Positions 26,767-36,666 of a DNA stretch of 64,000 bases are shown piece by piece (position 1 is the stretch's first letter; each line of letters begins with the position of its first letter). The position numbers were made by a program, and so were the translations under genes. The notes beneath the pieces are model-generated. The model ran no database searches. It had not been told where the DNA came from and worked only from the letters and a program-made list of their open reading frames with translations. Source of the stretch: Pokkaliibacter sp. MBI-7 (lineage in GTDB: Bacteria > Pseudomonadota > Gammaproteobacteria > Pseudomonadales > Balneatricaceae); NCBI RefSeq assembly GCF_029846635.1, contig NZ_JARVTG010000002.1, forward strand, positions 1,653,501 through 1,717,500, in the 5' to 3' direction.

Positions 26767-26784
26767 ATGCAGACACTGTGCCAA
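26767..26784 (-). promoter_or_regulatory. Sigma-54 promoter of nasA-cobA
   Basis: Minus strand TTGGCACAGTGTCTGCATT has the GG-N10-GC spacing and a full TTGGCAC -24 element; the -12 element is CTGCA rather than TTGCA. The predicted start near 26757 yields a leader of about 130 bases containing two hairpins. Confidence 0.8.
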
Positions 26785-27115
26785 CTTTTACTAACACTGA
26801 CACCAGTGCCACAGTTTTATTAAAAAATGATGTCAACTTGCACCGCAATGCACAAAACATCAGCCTTACAGCACCGCGCTGCCTGCTCGTTCTCTGCAGG
26901 AAGTCACATCTAGCGCTATCGGCAGGCGGCTTTTAACTCTCAGGACAGCAGCCAGCCACGCAAACTCGCACCAGAAATCTGCCAGATCACATCATCTCGC
27001 GTCATTGTGGTGCGCAAGTGCTCTGGGATGCCCTGCATACTGATGAAAGCATCCAGGTTTCATTGCTTCAAAACGCGGTTTCGGTAACACTGTGGCCTCT
27101 TGACAGGAGCGATAC

Positions 27116-28051
27116 ATGGATCTGAACGAACTACTGATTTTCATCAAGGTCGTCGAGCTCCAGAGCTTTACCACCGCTGGCAAAAGCCTGGGTCTGCAGA
27201 AATCGACGATCAGCCGCAAAATCGCACAACTGGAAGAACGACTGGGTGTGCGCCTCCTGAACCGAACTACCCGTAAACTGAGCCTGACTGACGTGGGGCA
27301 AGCCCACTACCAGCGTTGCCGCGAAATTCTTCGTGAGCTGGAAGAAGCAGAACTGGCCGTTACCCGTAGCCAGTCCGAGCCATCAGGTATCCTGCGCGTG
27401 GCCATGCCGACCGAACTGGGCCAGCTGATTATGGGTCGCTTCATGGGGGAGTTTATCCAGCGCTATCCTAAAATTCAGATCCAGGCCGAACTCAGCTCCC
27501 GCTTGGTGGATATCGTTGGTGAAGGTTTTGACCTGGCCATCCGGGTCAATCGTATGGAAGACTCATCACTGGTATGCCGTCGCCTGCTCAACAGCCCGTT
27601 GCGTCTCTACGCCAGCGCGGGCTATCTGGAATCTCACGGTACGCCGGCCCACCCAACCGATCTGCACTCGCATAAGCTCATGGTGATTGAAAAGGATTCC
27701 CAGCTACAACAGACCTGGGCGTTCAAACATGAAGATGAAGAAGTGCACATCACTGCCCGTGCCTTACTGAGTGCCAACAGCATGACCTGCTGCCGCGAAG
27801 CGATGCTGACCGGCCTGGGTATTGCCCGTCTGCCCATGGCCTATATGAAGGAACAGGTACAAAGCGGTGCTGCCGTCCCCCTGCTGACCGAGTGGGAAAT
27901 TGAACCCGCCACCATCTGGGCGGTTTACTCATCGCGCCGCCTGATGCCTACCAAGCTGCGCATTTTCCTCGATGAGCTGGTCACCTTCCTGGAAAACAAC
28001 AAGACAGAACACTTTGCTGCCAGCGCCCTGATGGGTATTGGTAACAATTAA
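27116..28051 (+). CDS. LysR family transcriptional regulator
   Basis: A 311-residue regulator. The N-terminal winged helix-turn-helix is plain (LLIFIKVVELQSFTTAGKSLGLQKSTISRKIAQLEERLGVRLLNRTTR), followed by a substrate-binding domain of the CrgA/PA2206-like group (PSGILRVAMPTELGQLIMGRFMGEFIQRYPKIQ). GGAG site 7 bases upstream of the ATG. It is divergent from nasA across about 490 bases, so it may act there, but its own targets are unknown; the nas genes already show sigma-54/attenuation control. Confidence 0.93.
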   Translation: MDLNELLIFIKVVELQSFTTAGKSLGLQKSTISRKIAQLEERLGVRLLNRTTRKLSLTDVGQAHYQRCREILRELEEAELAVTRSQSEPSGILRVAMPTELGQLIMGRFMGEFIQRYPKIQIQAELSSRLVDIVGEGFDLAIRVNRMEDSSLVCRRLLNSPLRLYASAGYLESHGTPAHPTDLHSHKLMVIEKDSQLQQTWAFKHEDEEVHITARALLSANSMTCCREAMLTGLGIARLPMAYMKEQVQSGAAVPLLTEWEIEPATIWAVYSSRRLMPTKLRIFLDELVTFLENNKTEHFAASALMGIGNN

Positions 28052-28424
28052 TATGATCCAGCTCCCGGAAGCCTGTCGGACTCGAGCAGATGAGACCACT
28101 GGCTGCCGGTAGCCCTTCTGTGAAGAGCCTCACCTTGCGCTTTGCCACTCAACCTCATTTAGCTGAATATAGCTGAGTGTCCTGTTCCTCAATCCTGACT
28201 GGCAACCCAGTCTCTGTTGATCCTAAGCAATGGCGCGAATGCCGAGAGCAGGCTATAACTCTGCTTGTATCGCGGCTTTTCGTATAAAACAGCTGCCACA
28301 GGGCATACATGCGCACCTGAGATTGATTGTTGAATAATGCGAGCACGCACCAGGGAAAGGACAGGGTCAGCGTACCCAAGCCAACATACCCCCCCCTCAA
28401 TGACTGCCTGCTGGAACTTAAACC
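28052..28424. other. Intergenic region before luxP
   Basis: About 370 bases with no gene. It must contain the luxP promoter. Nothing resembling a Qrr RNA, tRNA or strong terminator is seen. Confidence 0.4.
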
Positions 28425-29540
28425 ATGTTTACATTCAAGTTGCGATGGCTGTTTACCTGCACTCTCCTTATGTTCCTTCCGCTCTCGATAGCACAGGCGG
28501 ATGATGCCGAATTCATGACCGCCGATGAGCTGTTCCAGCACAATCCCGAGCAACAAGCGCTCAGCCAGACCCTGGTAGACAGAGTTAAAAATGCAGCCAC
28601 CAGCAACCACGCTGCGTGGCAGGATCACACCCCACTGAAACTGGCGATCATCTACCCTGGGGCACAGGTATCAGACTACTGGCGGCGCAATATTCAGGCA
28701 TTCCAGGCCCGACTGGACGAGTTGGGTATCCGTTACGATCTGACCGTCTCCTCTACCTCGCCCGGTAAGGATGAAAGCAAAGCAGCTGAGGACTTCAGTT
28801 CAGTGCTGGCGCAAAAGCCGGACTACATCATCACCACCCTCGACAGCCCGGCACAGAAACGTATGATCGAATACGTGCTGGCGACAGGGCTATCCAAGAT
28901 CATCCTGCAAAACATCACCACGCCAGTACGTACCTGGGAAAGCCGCCCGCCATTGCTTTATGTAGGGTTTGATCATGTCACAGGCACCCGCCTGCTGGCG
29001 GACTACTTCAAACAGAAGTTCAATGGCAACGCCAGCTATGGTCTGTTGTACTGGACACCCGGTGTGGTCAGCAAAGATCGGGGAGACAGCTTTATCAGCA
29101 TGATGGAAGCCACCGGCCGGATGAAACTGTTGCAGTCGTACTATACCGATGCCAATCGGGAGTCCGCACGCAAGGCCACAGAATCACTGTTGCAGTCTTC
29201 CGACGCCATCAGCTTCATCTATGCCTGTACAACCGACCTGGCGCTGGGTGCGGCAGACGCCGTGACTGCCAGCAATCGCAAGGCAGGCATCCTGATCAAT
29301 GGTTGGGGAGGCGGCGCTTCTGAGCTGGAAGCCATTCAGAAGGGACAGCTTGATGTCACCGTCATGCGCATGAATGACGATACCGGTGTGGCCATGGCCG
29401 AAGCCATCGCCATGGATCTCGCTAACCAGCCAGTGCCCCGGATTTACTCGGGAGAGTTCCGGCTGGTGACACGTGACACCCCAGCAGATGAGTTGAAGGC
29501 TTATGAGAATTACGCTTTCAGGTATTCCGGCGCACCCTGA
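28425..29540 (+). CDS. luxP: LuxP-type autoinducer-2 binding periplasmic protein
   Basis: A 371-residue protein with a signal peptide ending near Ala24 (SIAQADD). It follows Vibrio LuxP closely in YPGAQVSDYWRRNI, ILQNITTPVRTWE, LLYVGFDHVTGTRLL, KDRGDSF, FIYACTTD, INGWGGGASELEAIQKG and VTVMRMNDDTGVAMAEA. Residues equivalent to those that hold the AI-2 borate diester in Vibrio LuxP are kept: Gln81, Ser83, Trp86, Asn163, Arg219, Thr270, Trp294 and Arg315. It should therefore bind the borated form of AI-2 and control the kinase encoded next. Its stop and the luxQ start share one base (TGATG). luxS is not in the window. Confidence 0.95.
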   Translation: MFTFKLRWLFTCTLLMFLPLSIAQADDAEFMTADELFQHNPEQQALSQTLVDRVKNAATSNHAAWQDHTPLKLAIIYPGAQVSDYWRRNIQAFQARLDELGIRYDLTVSSTSPGKDESKAAEDFSSVLAQKPDYIITTLDSPAQKRMIEYVLATGLSKIILQNITTPVRTWESRPPLLYVGFDHVTGTRLLADYFKQKFNGNASYGLLYWTPGVVSKDRGDSFISMMEATGRMKLLQSYYTDANRESARKATESLLQSSDAISFIYACTTDLALGAADAVTASNRKAGILINGWGGGASELEAIQKGQLDVTVMRMNDDTGVAMAEAIAMDLANQPVPRIYSGEFRLVTRDTPADELKAYENYAFRYSGAP

Positions 29541-32533
29541 TGAAGCATAAAAGCGTTTCGCTGTTTACTGCAGTCCTGTTCTGGGTGCTGACCGCATTCA
29601 CCCTGACTATCTCGGTTTTGCTGTACACCACTTACTCCAATGCGGTCGATGCCCTGAAAATCGAGCAGGAGAATACGCTTTCGCATACCCGTTCCAGTGC
29701 CCAGCTCTACTTCGATCATTTGCTGAGCCTTCAGGCTCAGCATGTCGGATCGGCCATCACCAATCCTGATTTACTTACCCAGCTGGCGCAGTCCGATCCG
29801 TCGAAGCAAAAGCTAGAGCTTGAAGCGCAACTTAATATGATGGGCGACAGCCGACCTGACTTTGCCCTGCTGACAGAGGGATCCCGCCAGATCTGGGAAG
29901 ATACCGGCAGTATCTTTTATCACCTTGGCAGTCATCTGGGCGAGCTGCGTCAACAGGCCAAACTGAATGCCTGGCAACTGGTGAAACTACCTGCGCCCTT
30001 CGGTAATTTGCCTCTGGTGATTCTGGTCAGCAAACAGCAACTGATTGAACATCAGTCTGGCCGGGTACTGGGTGAGCTGATACACGGTCTGGTTCTGAGT
30101 AACAACGTGACACTGAGCAAGCAGATTCAGGCAGCCTCTCAGGCCGAAGCCTTGCGTCTTGATTATCTGGGTATCGCTTTATCGGCTTCCAGCGGCGATC
30201 AGGGTTTTCTGGATCAACTGGCCGAGCAGCCCAACTCAGTGCTGTTCTCGGCTAATCATCGCTTTACCGGTCAGTGCAGCCCACTGCAACTCAACCTGAT
30301 GCCATCCAATGTCGATCTCTGTGTGGTCACGCGCTCCGATACCGTGTCATCGCTAAGTCAGCGCTTTACTGACAGCGCTCTCAAGCTATTGGCACTGGTA
30401 CTTGCGGTATCCACCCTGCTGACTGTCATGGTGTACCGCAGTAGCATCCGCCCTCTGCGCAAACTGGTGCAGTACGCACAGGATCAGGTTCAGCATGCTG
30501 ATCTGGTGCCGCTGCCGACGAGTATGGTGCGTGAATACAATCAGGTGGCCAGTAGCCTGCAGGAAGTGGTCAATGAACTCAGGCAGAAGGAGTCATCGCT
30601 ACGCGATCTGTTTGAGTCGGCATTCTCCCCCATTCTGGTCTGGCACCCGGACGGCACGCTTCTGCAATATAACGAAGCAGCTGCCCAGCTGCTGCACACC
30701 ACGACGTCTTCGCGCTATCCGCTGATCTACGACTTTTTCCCCCGACAGGTACATGAAGCCTTGCGGCAAACCTGCAGCGGTACGGCAGCAGAAGGTCTGG
30801 AGGTCATACACGATAACGGCCGCCTGTGGCTGTGGAACCTGACGCCGGTCATGATTGATGGCCAGTCAACGGCGGCGATCGCACAGGGGCTGGATATCAC
30901 CCTGCGTAAAGAAGCAGAAAACGAGATGCGACGCGCCAAGGAAGCGGCAGAGCAGGCTAACCGAGCCAAATCTGATTTTCTCGCTGTGATCAGTCACGAG
31001 ATTCGTACCCCCATGAATGGCGTGATCGGTAACGTCCAGCTGCTGCAGGACACCGCGCTGGACGCTGAGCAGCAGGACTATGTCACCACGATTCATCACT
31101 GTGCGGACAGTCTGTTGAGTCTGCTCAACGATGTGCTGGACTTCTCCAAGATCGAGTCCAACGCTCTGGAACTGGAGAATCATCAGTTTGAGCTACCGGC
31201 CCATCTGGAAGAAACCGTCAGTCTGTTTGCTGTCGCTGCCAGCGATAAGGGGCTGGAGCTGATTTGCAACCTCGATGAGAATCTGCCCGCGCAGATTATC
31301 GGTGACTCCACCCGCCTGCGGCAGATTCTGATCAACCTCATCGGCAATGCCGTGAAGTTCACCGATCACGGTGAGGTGCTGTTGAAGGCCAATGCCAGCC
31401 ATATCGACGACCAGCACGTTGCACTCGATATCAGCATTCAGGACACCGGCATTGGTATCAGCAAGGAAGCGATGCAACGTCTGTTTGAGCCGTTTTCTCA
31501 GGCAGATGCATCGACCACCCGCCGTTTCGGTGGAACAGGGCTGGGGCTGAGCATCTGCAAAAGGCTAGTGGAGCGGATGAGTGGCTATATTCGCGTCGAC
31601 AGCACGCCGGGCAAAGGCTCAACCTTTGGCTTTCGCATCATCATGGACCGTGCTCCCGATACCGCCACAGCCATCCAGCCCGACATGAGCCAGATCAGCG
31701 GACAACAGGTGCTGATTGTTGATGACAACCATACCAATCTCAATCTGCTGCAGCGCTTCTGTCGCTCCTGGGGGCTGACCACCACAGTGGCCAGCAGTCC
31801 CAGACAGGCACTTGACCACCTGGCCGCTCATTCTCAGTTCGATCTGATCCTGCTCGACTATCTGATGCCAGACATGGATGGCGTCCTGCTGGCACAGGAG
31901 ATCCGCAGGCGTGGTATTTCAGCGCCCATGATACTGCTCAGCTCGGCGGTCAGGCCGATTACGGAAGAAACCCGCCATCTGTTCGCTACCTGTCACAATA
32001 AGCCGGTGCGGCGCAATCTGTTACAAACAAGCATTTATCATAGCCTGACAGCCAACACCGGCCCCGCCTCTCAGGCAAATGCGCCGTCAGCACACGACAG
32101 CGTCGGACATGGGGTCGAGAGTCATGTCGCTCGCCTTGACGTACTGGTGGCAGAAGACAATCTGGTAAACCAGAAACTGGTCAAGAATGTGCTGGAAAAG
32201 CTCGGTTGTCAGGTGACAGTGGTGGGTAATGGACAGGCAGCGCTGGAACAGTGCACCCAGCATCGCTTCGACATGATTTTCATGGATATGCAGATGCCGA
32301 TCATGGATGGTCTGCTCGCCACGGAGCACATCAGACAGCTACGCACCTTCAGCCGGACGGTCATTATTGCGCTGACTGCCAATGCCGCGCAGGAAGACCG
32401 GCAACGCTGCCTGGATGCCGGAATGAACGACTTCATATCCAAACCATTCCGCCTCGAAGATATCCGCATTATTCTGCAACGCTGGCAACACCAGCTTCCA
32501 GAACGTCATCTGCAAGACAGCAACACGCTCTGA
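29540..32533 (+). CDS. luxQ: LuxQ-type hybrid sensor kinase with two receiver domains
   Basis: A 997-residue inner-membrane kinase: first helix about 9-30, periplasmic LuxQ-type sensor about 31-280, second helix about 282-300, linker, PAS about 358-470, HisKA (FLAVISHEIRTPMNG, His near 486), HATPase (NLIGNAVKFTDHGEV, DTGIGIS, FGGTGLGLS), then receiver 1 (QVLIVDDN near 723, LLDYLMPDMDG) and receiver 2 (LDVLVAEDN near 867, FMDMQMPIMDG). Both receivers keep the acidic pair, phospho-Asp, Ser/Thr and Lys. Vibrio LuxQ has one receiver and a LuxU partner; a second receiver is a departure, and no Hpt domain or gene is visible here. Coupled to luxP by a one-base overlap. Confidence 0.95.
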   Translation: MKHKSVSLFTAVLFWVLTAFTLTISVLLYTTYSNAVDALKIEQENTLSHTRSSAQLYFDHLLSLQAQHVGSAITNPDLLTQLAQSDPSKQKLELEAQLNMMGDSRPDFALLTEGSRQIWEDTGSIFYHLGSHLGELRQQAKLNAWQLVKLPAPFGNLPLVILVSKQQLIEHQSGRVLGELIHGLVLSNNVTLSKQIQAASQAEALRLDYLGIALSASSGDQGFLDQLAEQPNSVLFSANHRFTGQCSPLQLNLMPSNVDLCVVTRSDTVSSLSQRFTDSALKLLALVLAVSTLLTVMVYRSSIRPLRKLVQYAQDQVQHADLVPLPTSMVREYNQVASSLQEVVNELRQKESSLRDLFESAFSPILVWHPDGTLLQYNEAAAQLLHTTTSSRYPLIYDFFPRQVHEALRQTCSGTAAEGLEVIHDNGRLWLWNLTPVMIDGQSTAAIAQGLDITLRKEAENEMRRAKEAAEQANRAKSDFLAVISHEIRTPMNGVIGNVQLLQDTALDAEQQDYVTTIHHCADSLLSLLNDVLDFSKIESNALELENHQFELPAHLEETVSLFAVAASDKGLELICNLDENLPAQIIGDSTRLRQILINLIGNAVKFTDHGEVLLKANASHIDDQHVALDISIQDTGIGISKEAMQRLFEPFSQADASTTRRFGGTGLGLSICKRLVERMSGYIRVDSTPGKGSTFGFRIIMDRAPDTATAIQPDMSQISGQQVLIVDDNHTNLNLLQRFCRSWGLTTTVASSPRQALDHLAAHSQFDLILLDYLMPDMDGVLLAQEIRRRGISAPMILLSSAVRPITEETRHLFATCHNKPVRRNLLQTSIYHSLTANTGPASQANAPSAHDSVGHGVESHVARLDVLVAEDNLVNQKLVKNVLEKLGCQVTVVGNGQAALEQCTQHRFDMIFMDMQMPIMDGLLATEHIRQLRTFSRTVIIALTANAAQEDRQRCLDAGMNDFISKPFRLEDIRIILQRWQHQLPERHLQDSNTL

Positions 32534-32720
32534 GAACATGTTTCATCATGGCGCGTTCGGGTGAGCTACCGACACCATCAGATACACGCCAGCAAGGCGC
32601 ATAGCAACTGTTTCGGATCAAAAACGGTGCTGACAATGCTTTGTATCACCCATTACAAAGCACTAGAATGGCCGACCTTTGTTACAGACAACGAAACTGA
32701 ATTCAGCTAAGGACAGTGTT

Positions 32721-33827
32721 TTGCTCAGCTTCCAGCAACAAGCCCAATTGCTTGCTCAGCTCCAAACCCCGGTGTGGATCTACGATACGCTCAACTATCG
32801 TATTGCCTGGGCGAATGAAGCGGGCTTGCAACTGTGGGACAGCCCCCATTTGCAGGAACTGAGCAGCCGGGATTTCCGTCTGGATATGTCGCGCGCGGTG
32901 TACCTGACGCTGTGTCAGTATCTGGAAGAGTTCAGGCAGGGCGAACGTCTGCTGAAATGGTGGACGCTCACCCCGCATGGTCAGCCCAAACGAGTGCTCT
33001 GCCAGTTTTCCGGCATCGTCATGGAAGACGGCCATATGGCCATGCTTTGTGAGGCCCCCTATCAGGAGCAGGCCAGCCCCGCGCCTGCCAGAAGCACCAG
33101 TCAGTCCACCATGGTTGCGCTATTCGGGCCACAGCAACAACTGATCAGCTCCAACCCGATTTTTAATCAGACCTTTCGTTATCAGATCAGCCAGCTGCGG
33201 GACCTTCTGGAAGAGGACGCAGAGTGCCGCTTTGTACTCAATCAGCTACAAAACCATCCGGTACAGATCAACGAGAGAGTGCTTTCAACGAGCATAGGCA
33301 AACGCTGGCACCGGCTCGAGTTTCGCTATCTCGATAACCATCGCAGCCAGCTCCTGCTGCAGGCCGAAGATATCCATGAACAAAAGGTACAGGAAGCTCT
33401 GGCCCACCGGGACAGCCTCACCGGCCTGCTCAGCCAGCCAGATTTCTTTGCCATTTCCACCCGACAGATCGCCAGCCATGCCCAGCTGACCCTGTGGCGC
33501 TGCCAGAACTGGTCTGCCTGGCAGCAATCTGTTGGTCTGTCTCGCAGCTTGCGAACCATCAAATTGCTGGCAGATTCACTGCAGCAGTACCTGCCTGCCC
33601 TTAGCCCCTGTACCTATTTGGGCAAGGGTGACTTTCTGGCTGTCATCACCCCCTCCACCTATACCGACCGGCGCTACGATACCCAGCTACTGGCTCAGGC
33701 CTGGATTCCCGCTCACGACAATTTAGGCAGCCCCTTGCGTTGCCCGGATTACCAGTGCCAGCAAATCCCACTGGCTGAGCATCAGTTCGATCTGGCCCGT
33801 GCTTTCGATTTACTGCACCAGAACTGA
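32721..33827 (+). CDS. PAS sensor with degenerate GGDEF domain
   Basis: About 368 residues with two PAS-like regions (WIYDTLNYRIAWANEAGLQLWDS near the start, and about 130-215) and a GGDEF remnant: HRDSLTGLLSQPDFF near 228, but the active loop reads YLGKGDFLAVI near 300 instead of GG[DE]EF, and the domain is short. It is almost certainly not a diguanylate cyclase and may act as a c-di-GMP- or partner-binding sensor. No membrane segment. The TTG at 32721 has AAGGA 7 bases upstream; the frame is open to another TTG at 32679. It lies 187 bases after luxQ in the same direction, so it could serve the LuxPQ pathway. Confidence 0.75.
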   Translation: MLSFQQQAQLLAQLQTPVWIYDTLNYRIAWANEAGLQLWDSPHLQELSSRDFRLDMSRAVYLTLCQYLEEFRQGERLLKWWTLTPHGQPKRVLCQFSGIVMEDGHMAMLCEAPYQEQASPAPARSTSQSTMVALFGPQQQLISSNPIFNQTFRYQISQLRDLLEEDAECRFVLNQLQNHPVQINERVLSTSIGKRWHRLEFRYLDNHRSQLLLQAEDIHEQKVQEALAHRDSLTGLLSQPDFFAISTRQIASHAQLTLWRCQNWSAWQQSVGLSRSLRTIKLLADSLQQYLPALSPCTYLGKGDFLAVITPSTYTDRRYDTQLLAQAWIPAHDNLGSPLRCPDYQCQQIPLAEHQFDLARAFDLLHQN

Positions 33828-34310
33828 TCGACCACGCAGGGACGCATCATTCTGCGCGGTAAATACGACGCTGGCAGGACGACGGCATGCTTTACCCTTT
33901 TTCTGACTACCGGCCATTTATCAAGTGCTTACAGCTTTACTCTGAGGTTCTGTCTGCTACATTCTCACTTGCTGGTGACATATCAAAAGCAAGTTCGTCA
34001 GGCTGAATGGGACATGCCTTAGACCGACAGAACCAGCACGATGCCGTTGGCCACACGACGGCATGAGCAGATGCAGGCAAGGCATCACCGATCTCCGAAT
34101 CAGACCGACTGCCATGATGAAGTCTGGCTGGGGATATCAACACCGGTGGAACCACCCGATTATGCTCAAAAATGCATCAGAGACAGACAGGCCAGATAAC
34201 AATAACCACGGCTTAGTAACCGACTGACAAAGCACCCGCTCTGTACCTTGGCACATACCGTGATGCTCTCCTGGACTGTTACCGATAATACTTATAACCA
34301 GAGGTATCCC
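33828..34310. other. Intergenic region before first chemoreceptor gene
   Basis: About 480 bases without a supported gene. ACCGATAA near 34281 resembles a flagellar sigma-28 -10 element, but no fitting TAAA -35 element lies at the proper distance. Confidence 0.4.
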
Positions 34311-36305
34311 ATGTCGCTCAACGTCATCCAACGTATTGCTGGAGGCTTTGGCCTACTGTTGCTCCTGCTGCTGGGTATCGGTTCAACCGGCTTTATCAGC
34401 ACTCAGACCATCAATCAGAAACTCCACCTCATCACGGATGAAACCACGCCACTGAGCAATGGTGCCTATCGCCAGAATATTCAGCTGCTGCTGGCCAACA
34501 AGGCGTTGCAGTATTTCCTCGCCAGTGAGGACCCGCAGCGTCTGGAGCAGGAAAAGACCAACTTTACCAACGCCATAGCCAGTTACGAGAGCACCAGCAC
34601 CGAGCTGCACGACTATCTGGTCGATGCCCCGGACATGGAAGCCCTGTTGTCGCAATCTCATGATGCTGTCAGCCAGTATGTGACGATTGCCCAGCAGTTG
34701 ATGGCACTGCATGAGCAGAACATTGAGCAGTCCAGCAAAGTACGCGCCCAGCATCAGCAGATGAAGCGTCAGGACGAGAGTCTGAATAACTTCCTGCGCA
34801 ACTACGCCATTCGCACCGAGCGCACTTACGGTGCCAGCGGGCCACAGATTCAATCCAATAACCTGCTGCGTGAAGTCAACAAGATCTCGACCCAGTTTGA
34901 CCGCTACGATGTCACCCGTGACATCAAGGGCCTGACAGACGGTATTCAGGGGCTGGTAGAAGCCATCCAGAAACGTGAGCAGGAGTTCCAGAGTGTCGAC
35001 AATGCTCAGGCGCTCAAGGTGCAGATCCTGATCAAGCAGGCTATCTATAACCTGTCTGACGCCAATGGCCTGTATCAGCTGTATGTCACGCAGGACAGCC
35101 TCAAACATCAGATTCAGGACGCTATCAGTCAGGCTGAGCAGACCATCCAGACTACGCTGGATACGCTGGATCAGTTTGCCAGCCAGGCGGTGAATGCCTC
35201 CGCCACGGCGACCACAGCGGCTGATCGTACCATCGATACCAGCAGCACCATCCTGATCAGTGTCTGCATTATTGCTATCGCTTCTGCACTGGTGATCGGC
35301 TGGTGGGTGGCCATGAGCATCCGTCGGCCTCTCAATGCCTTCCGCCAGACCCTGACCCGCATTACGCAGGGGGATTTGCGGGTGCGCTTCGATGCCGGGC
35401 GCAAGGATGAATTTGGTGAACTGGGCCAAAGTCTCAATGAACTTACCGGCACCCTGCAGCAAACCCTGGGAGAACTGCTCAGCTCCGCTGACAGGCTGGC
35501 CGATACCGCAGAAGGCAATGCCCGCATCAGCGAACAGACCACGTCAGCCGTCCATGATCAGCAGATGCAGCTGACGTCTGCCGCATCGTCAATGACTGAG
35601 ATGGAGAGTACCGTCCACGACGTGGCCAATCGTGCCCAGGAAACCATGGATGCGGTCGATGACAGCAGCCGTCTGGCCAGTCAGGCACGCGACAGCGTCA
35701 ACAACACCATCAGCAGCATTCGTTCTCAGGCTGCACAGATCAATCACGCCAGTACCGTTACCGATGAGCTGAAAACCTACAGCGCCAATATCGACAGCAT
35801 CCTCAGTGCCATTCGCAACATTGCCGAACAGACCAACCTGCTGGCACTGAATGCGGCCATTGAGGCTGCTCGCGCCGGTGAACAGGGACGGGGCTTTGCG
35901 GTCGTTGCCGATGAAGTACGTACTCTGGCCAGCCGCACCCAGCAGTCCACGGGGGAAATCCAGAATATGATCGAGCAGATGCAAAATCGCATCAGTGAAG
36001 TGGTCAGGGTCATGGGGACCAGTCAGAGCCAGTCAGAATCCTGCGTCAGTGTTGCCGCCTCTGCAGGTCAGGCACTTGAACAGATGAATGCATCCATCGA
36101 ACGTATTCGTGATATGAACATTCTCATCGCCAGTGCGACCGAGCAACAAAGTGCCACAGCGCAGGAGATCAGTCAGAACGTCAGCCAGATCAGCAATGCC
36201 GCAGAGCAGACGGCCGATGGCGCGCGTTCCACTGCTGATAGCAGTCACAACCTGCTGGATATGGCACGGCATCAACGCCAGCTGCTGCAACGTTTCAGCG
36301 TCTGA
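34311..36305 (+). CDS. Methyl-accepting chemotaxis protein (paralogue 1)
   Basis: A 664-residue chemoreceptor from the ATG at 34311 (AGAGG site 7 bases upstream; the frame is open to 34248). First helix about 12-32, periplasmic helical ligand domain of about 275 residues (size of a helical bimodular HBM domain), second helix about 311-334, HAMP to about 390, and signalling domain with the hairpin NIAEQTNLLALNAAIEAARA near 504. It ends in RQLLQRFSV and has no CheR-docking pentapeptide. It is 45-60% identical by eye to the next gene. Ligand unknown; HBM receptors often sense TCA acids or aromatic acids. Confidence 0.93.
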   Translation: MSLNVIQRIAGGFGLLLLLLLGIGSTGFISTQTINQKLHLITDETTPLSNGAYRQNIQLLLANKALQYFLASEDPQRLEQEKTNFTNAIASYESTSTELHDYLVDAPDMEALLSQSHDAVSQYVTIAQQLMALHEQNIEQSSKVRAQHQQMKRQDESLNNFLRNYAIRTERTYGASGPQIQSNNLLREVNKISTQFDRYDVTRDIKGLTDGIQGLVEAIQKREQEFQSVDNAQALKVQILIKQAIYNLSDANGLYQLYVTQDSLKHQIQDAISQAEQTIQTTLDTLDQFASQAVNASATATTAADRTIDTSSTILISVCIIAIASALVIGWWVAMSIRRPLNAFRQTLTRITQGDLRVRFDAGRKDEFGELGQSLNELTGTLQQTLGELLSSADRLADTAEGNARISEQTTSAVHDQQMQLTSAASSMTEMESTVHDVANRAQETMDAVDDSSRLASQARDSVNNTISSIRSQAAQINHASTVTDELKTYSANIDSILSAIRNIAEQTNLLALNAAIEAARAGEQGRGFAVVADEVRTLASRTQQSTGEIQNMIEQMQNRISEVVRVMGTSQSQSESCVSVAASAGQALEQMNASIERIRDMNILIASATEQQSATAQEISQNVSQISNAAEQTADGARSTADSSHNLLDMARHQRQLLQRFSV

Positions 36306-36329
36306 CGGCATAGCCACCACTCCGCAAGA

Positions 36330-36364
36330 GCTGCCGTGGGGCAAAAGACGACCTTCACGGCAGC
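36330..36364. terminator. Hairpin after chemoreceptor 1
   Basis: GCTGCCGTG (36330-36338) pairs with CACGGCAGC (36356-36364) over a 17-base loop, 25 bases past the stop. No T-run, so termination is uncertain. The rest of the 361-base gap shows only the next gene's presumed promoter. Confidence 0.4.
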
Positions 36365-36666
36365 GCCCGGCGAAATATTTCTCTGCTTACCTGTGACCTG
36401 ACAGGCCACAGGCCCTCCGATATCGTTGTAGCCAGCCAGATGTCCTGCCAAACCACTCTTTTCAAGACATGGCATGACTCCTGCTTGGCTTAATCGAAAA
36501 AGTCGGCGCTATAGCGACGATCTGTGGCAGACAAAGGGCAGTTTTGCAGCAGATTGATCATTCCTTGAGCGTTAGTATGAATACATCGACTTTGCGAAGG
36601 AACTAACCTTCCACAACTATCAACCCAACTACTCACCACGGCCCGTGCAGCTTCAAAGGGGTAACG

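Noticed and set aside
28052..28424. Qrr-type small RNA upstream of luxP
   Set aside because: No Qrr-like core, sigma-54 promoter or terminator was found there.
34270..34290. Flagellar sigma-28 promoter before the first chemoreceptor
   Set aside because: Only the -10-like ACCGATAA is seen; no -35 TAAA element at the right spacing.
34383..35462. Long leftward frame opposite the first chemoreceptor
   Set aside because: Antisense shadow of a well-supported chemoreceptor; no ribosome site or motif. The frame at 36985-37818 is the same case.
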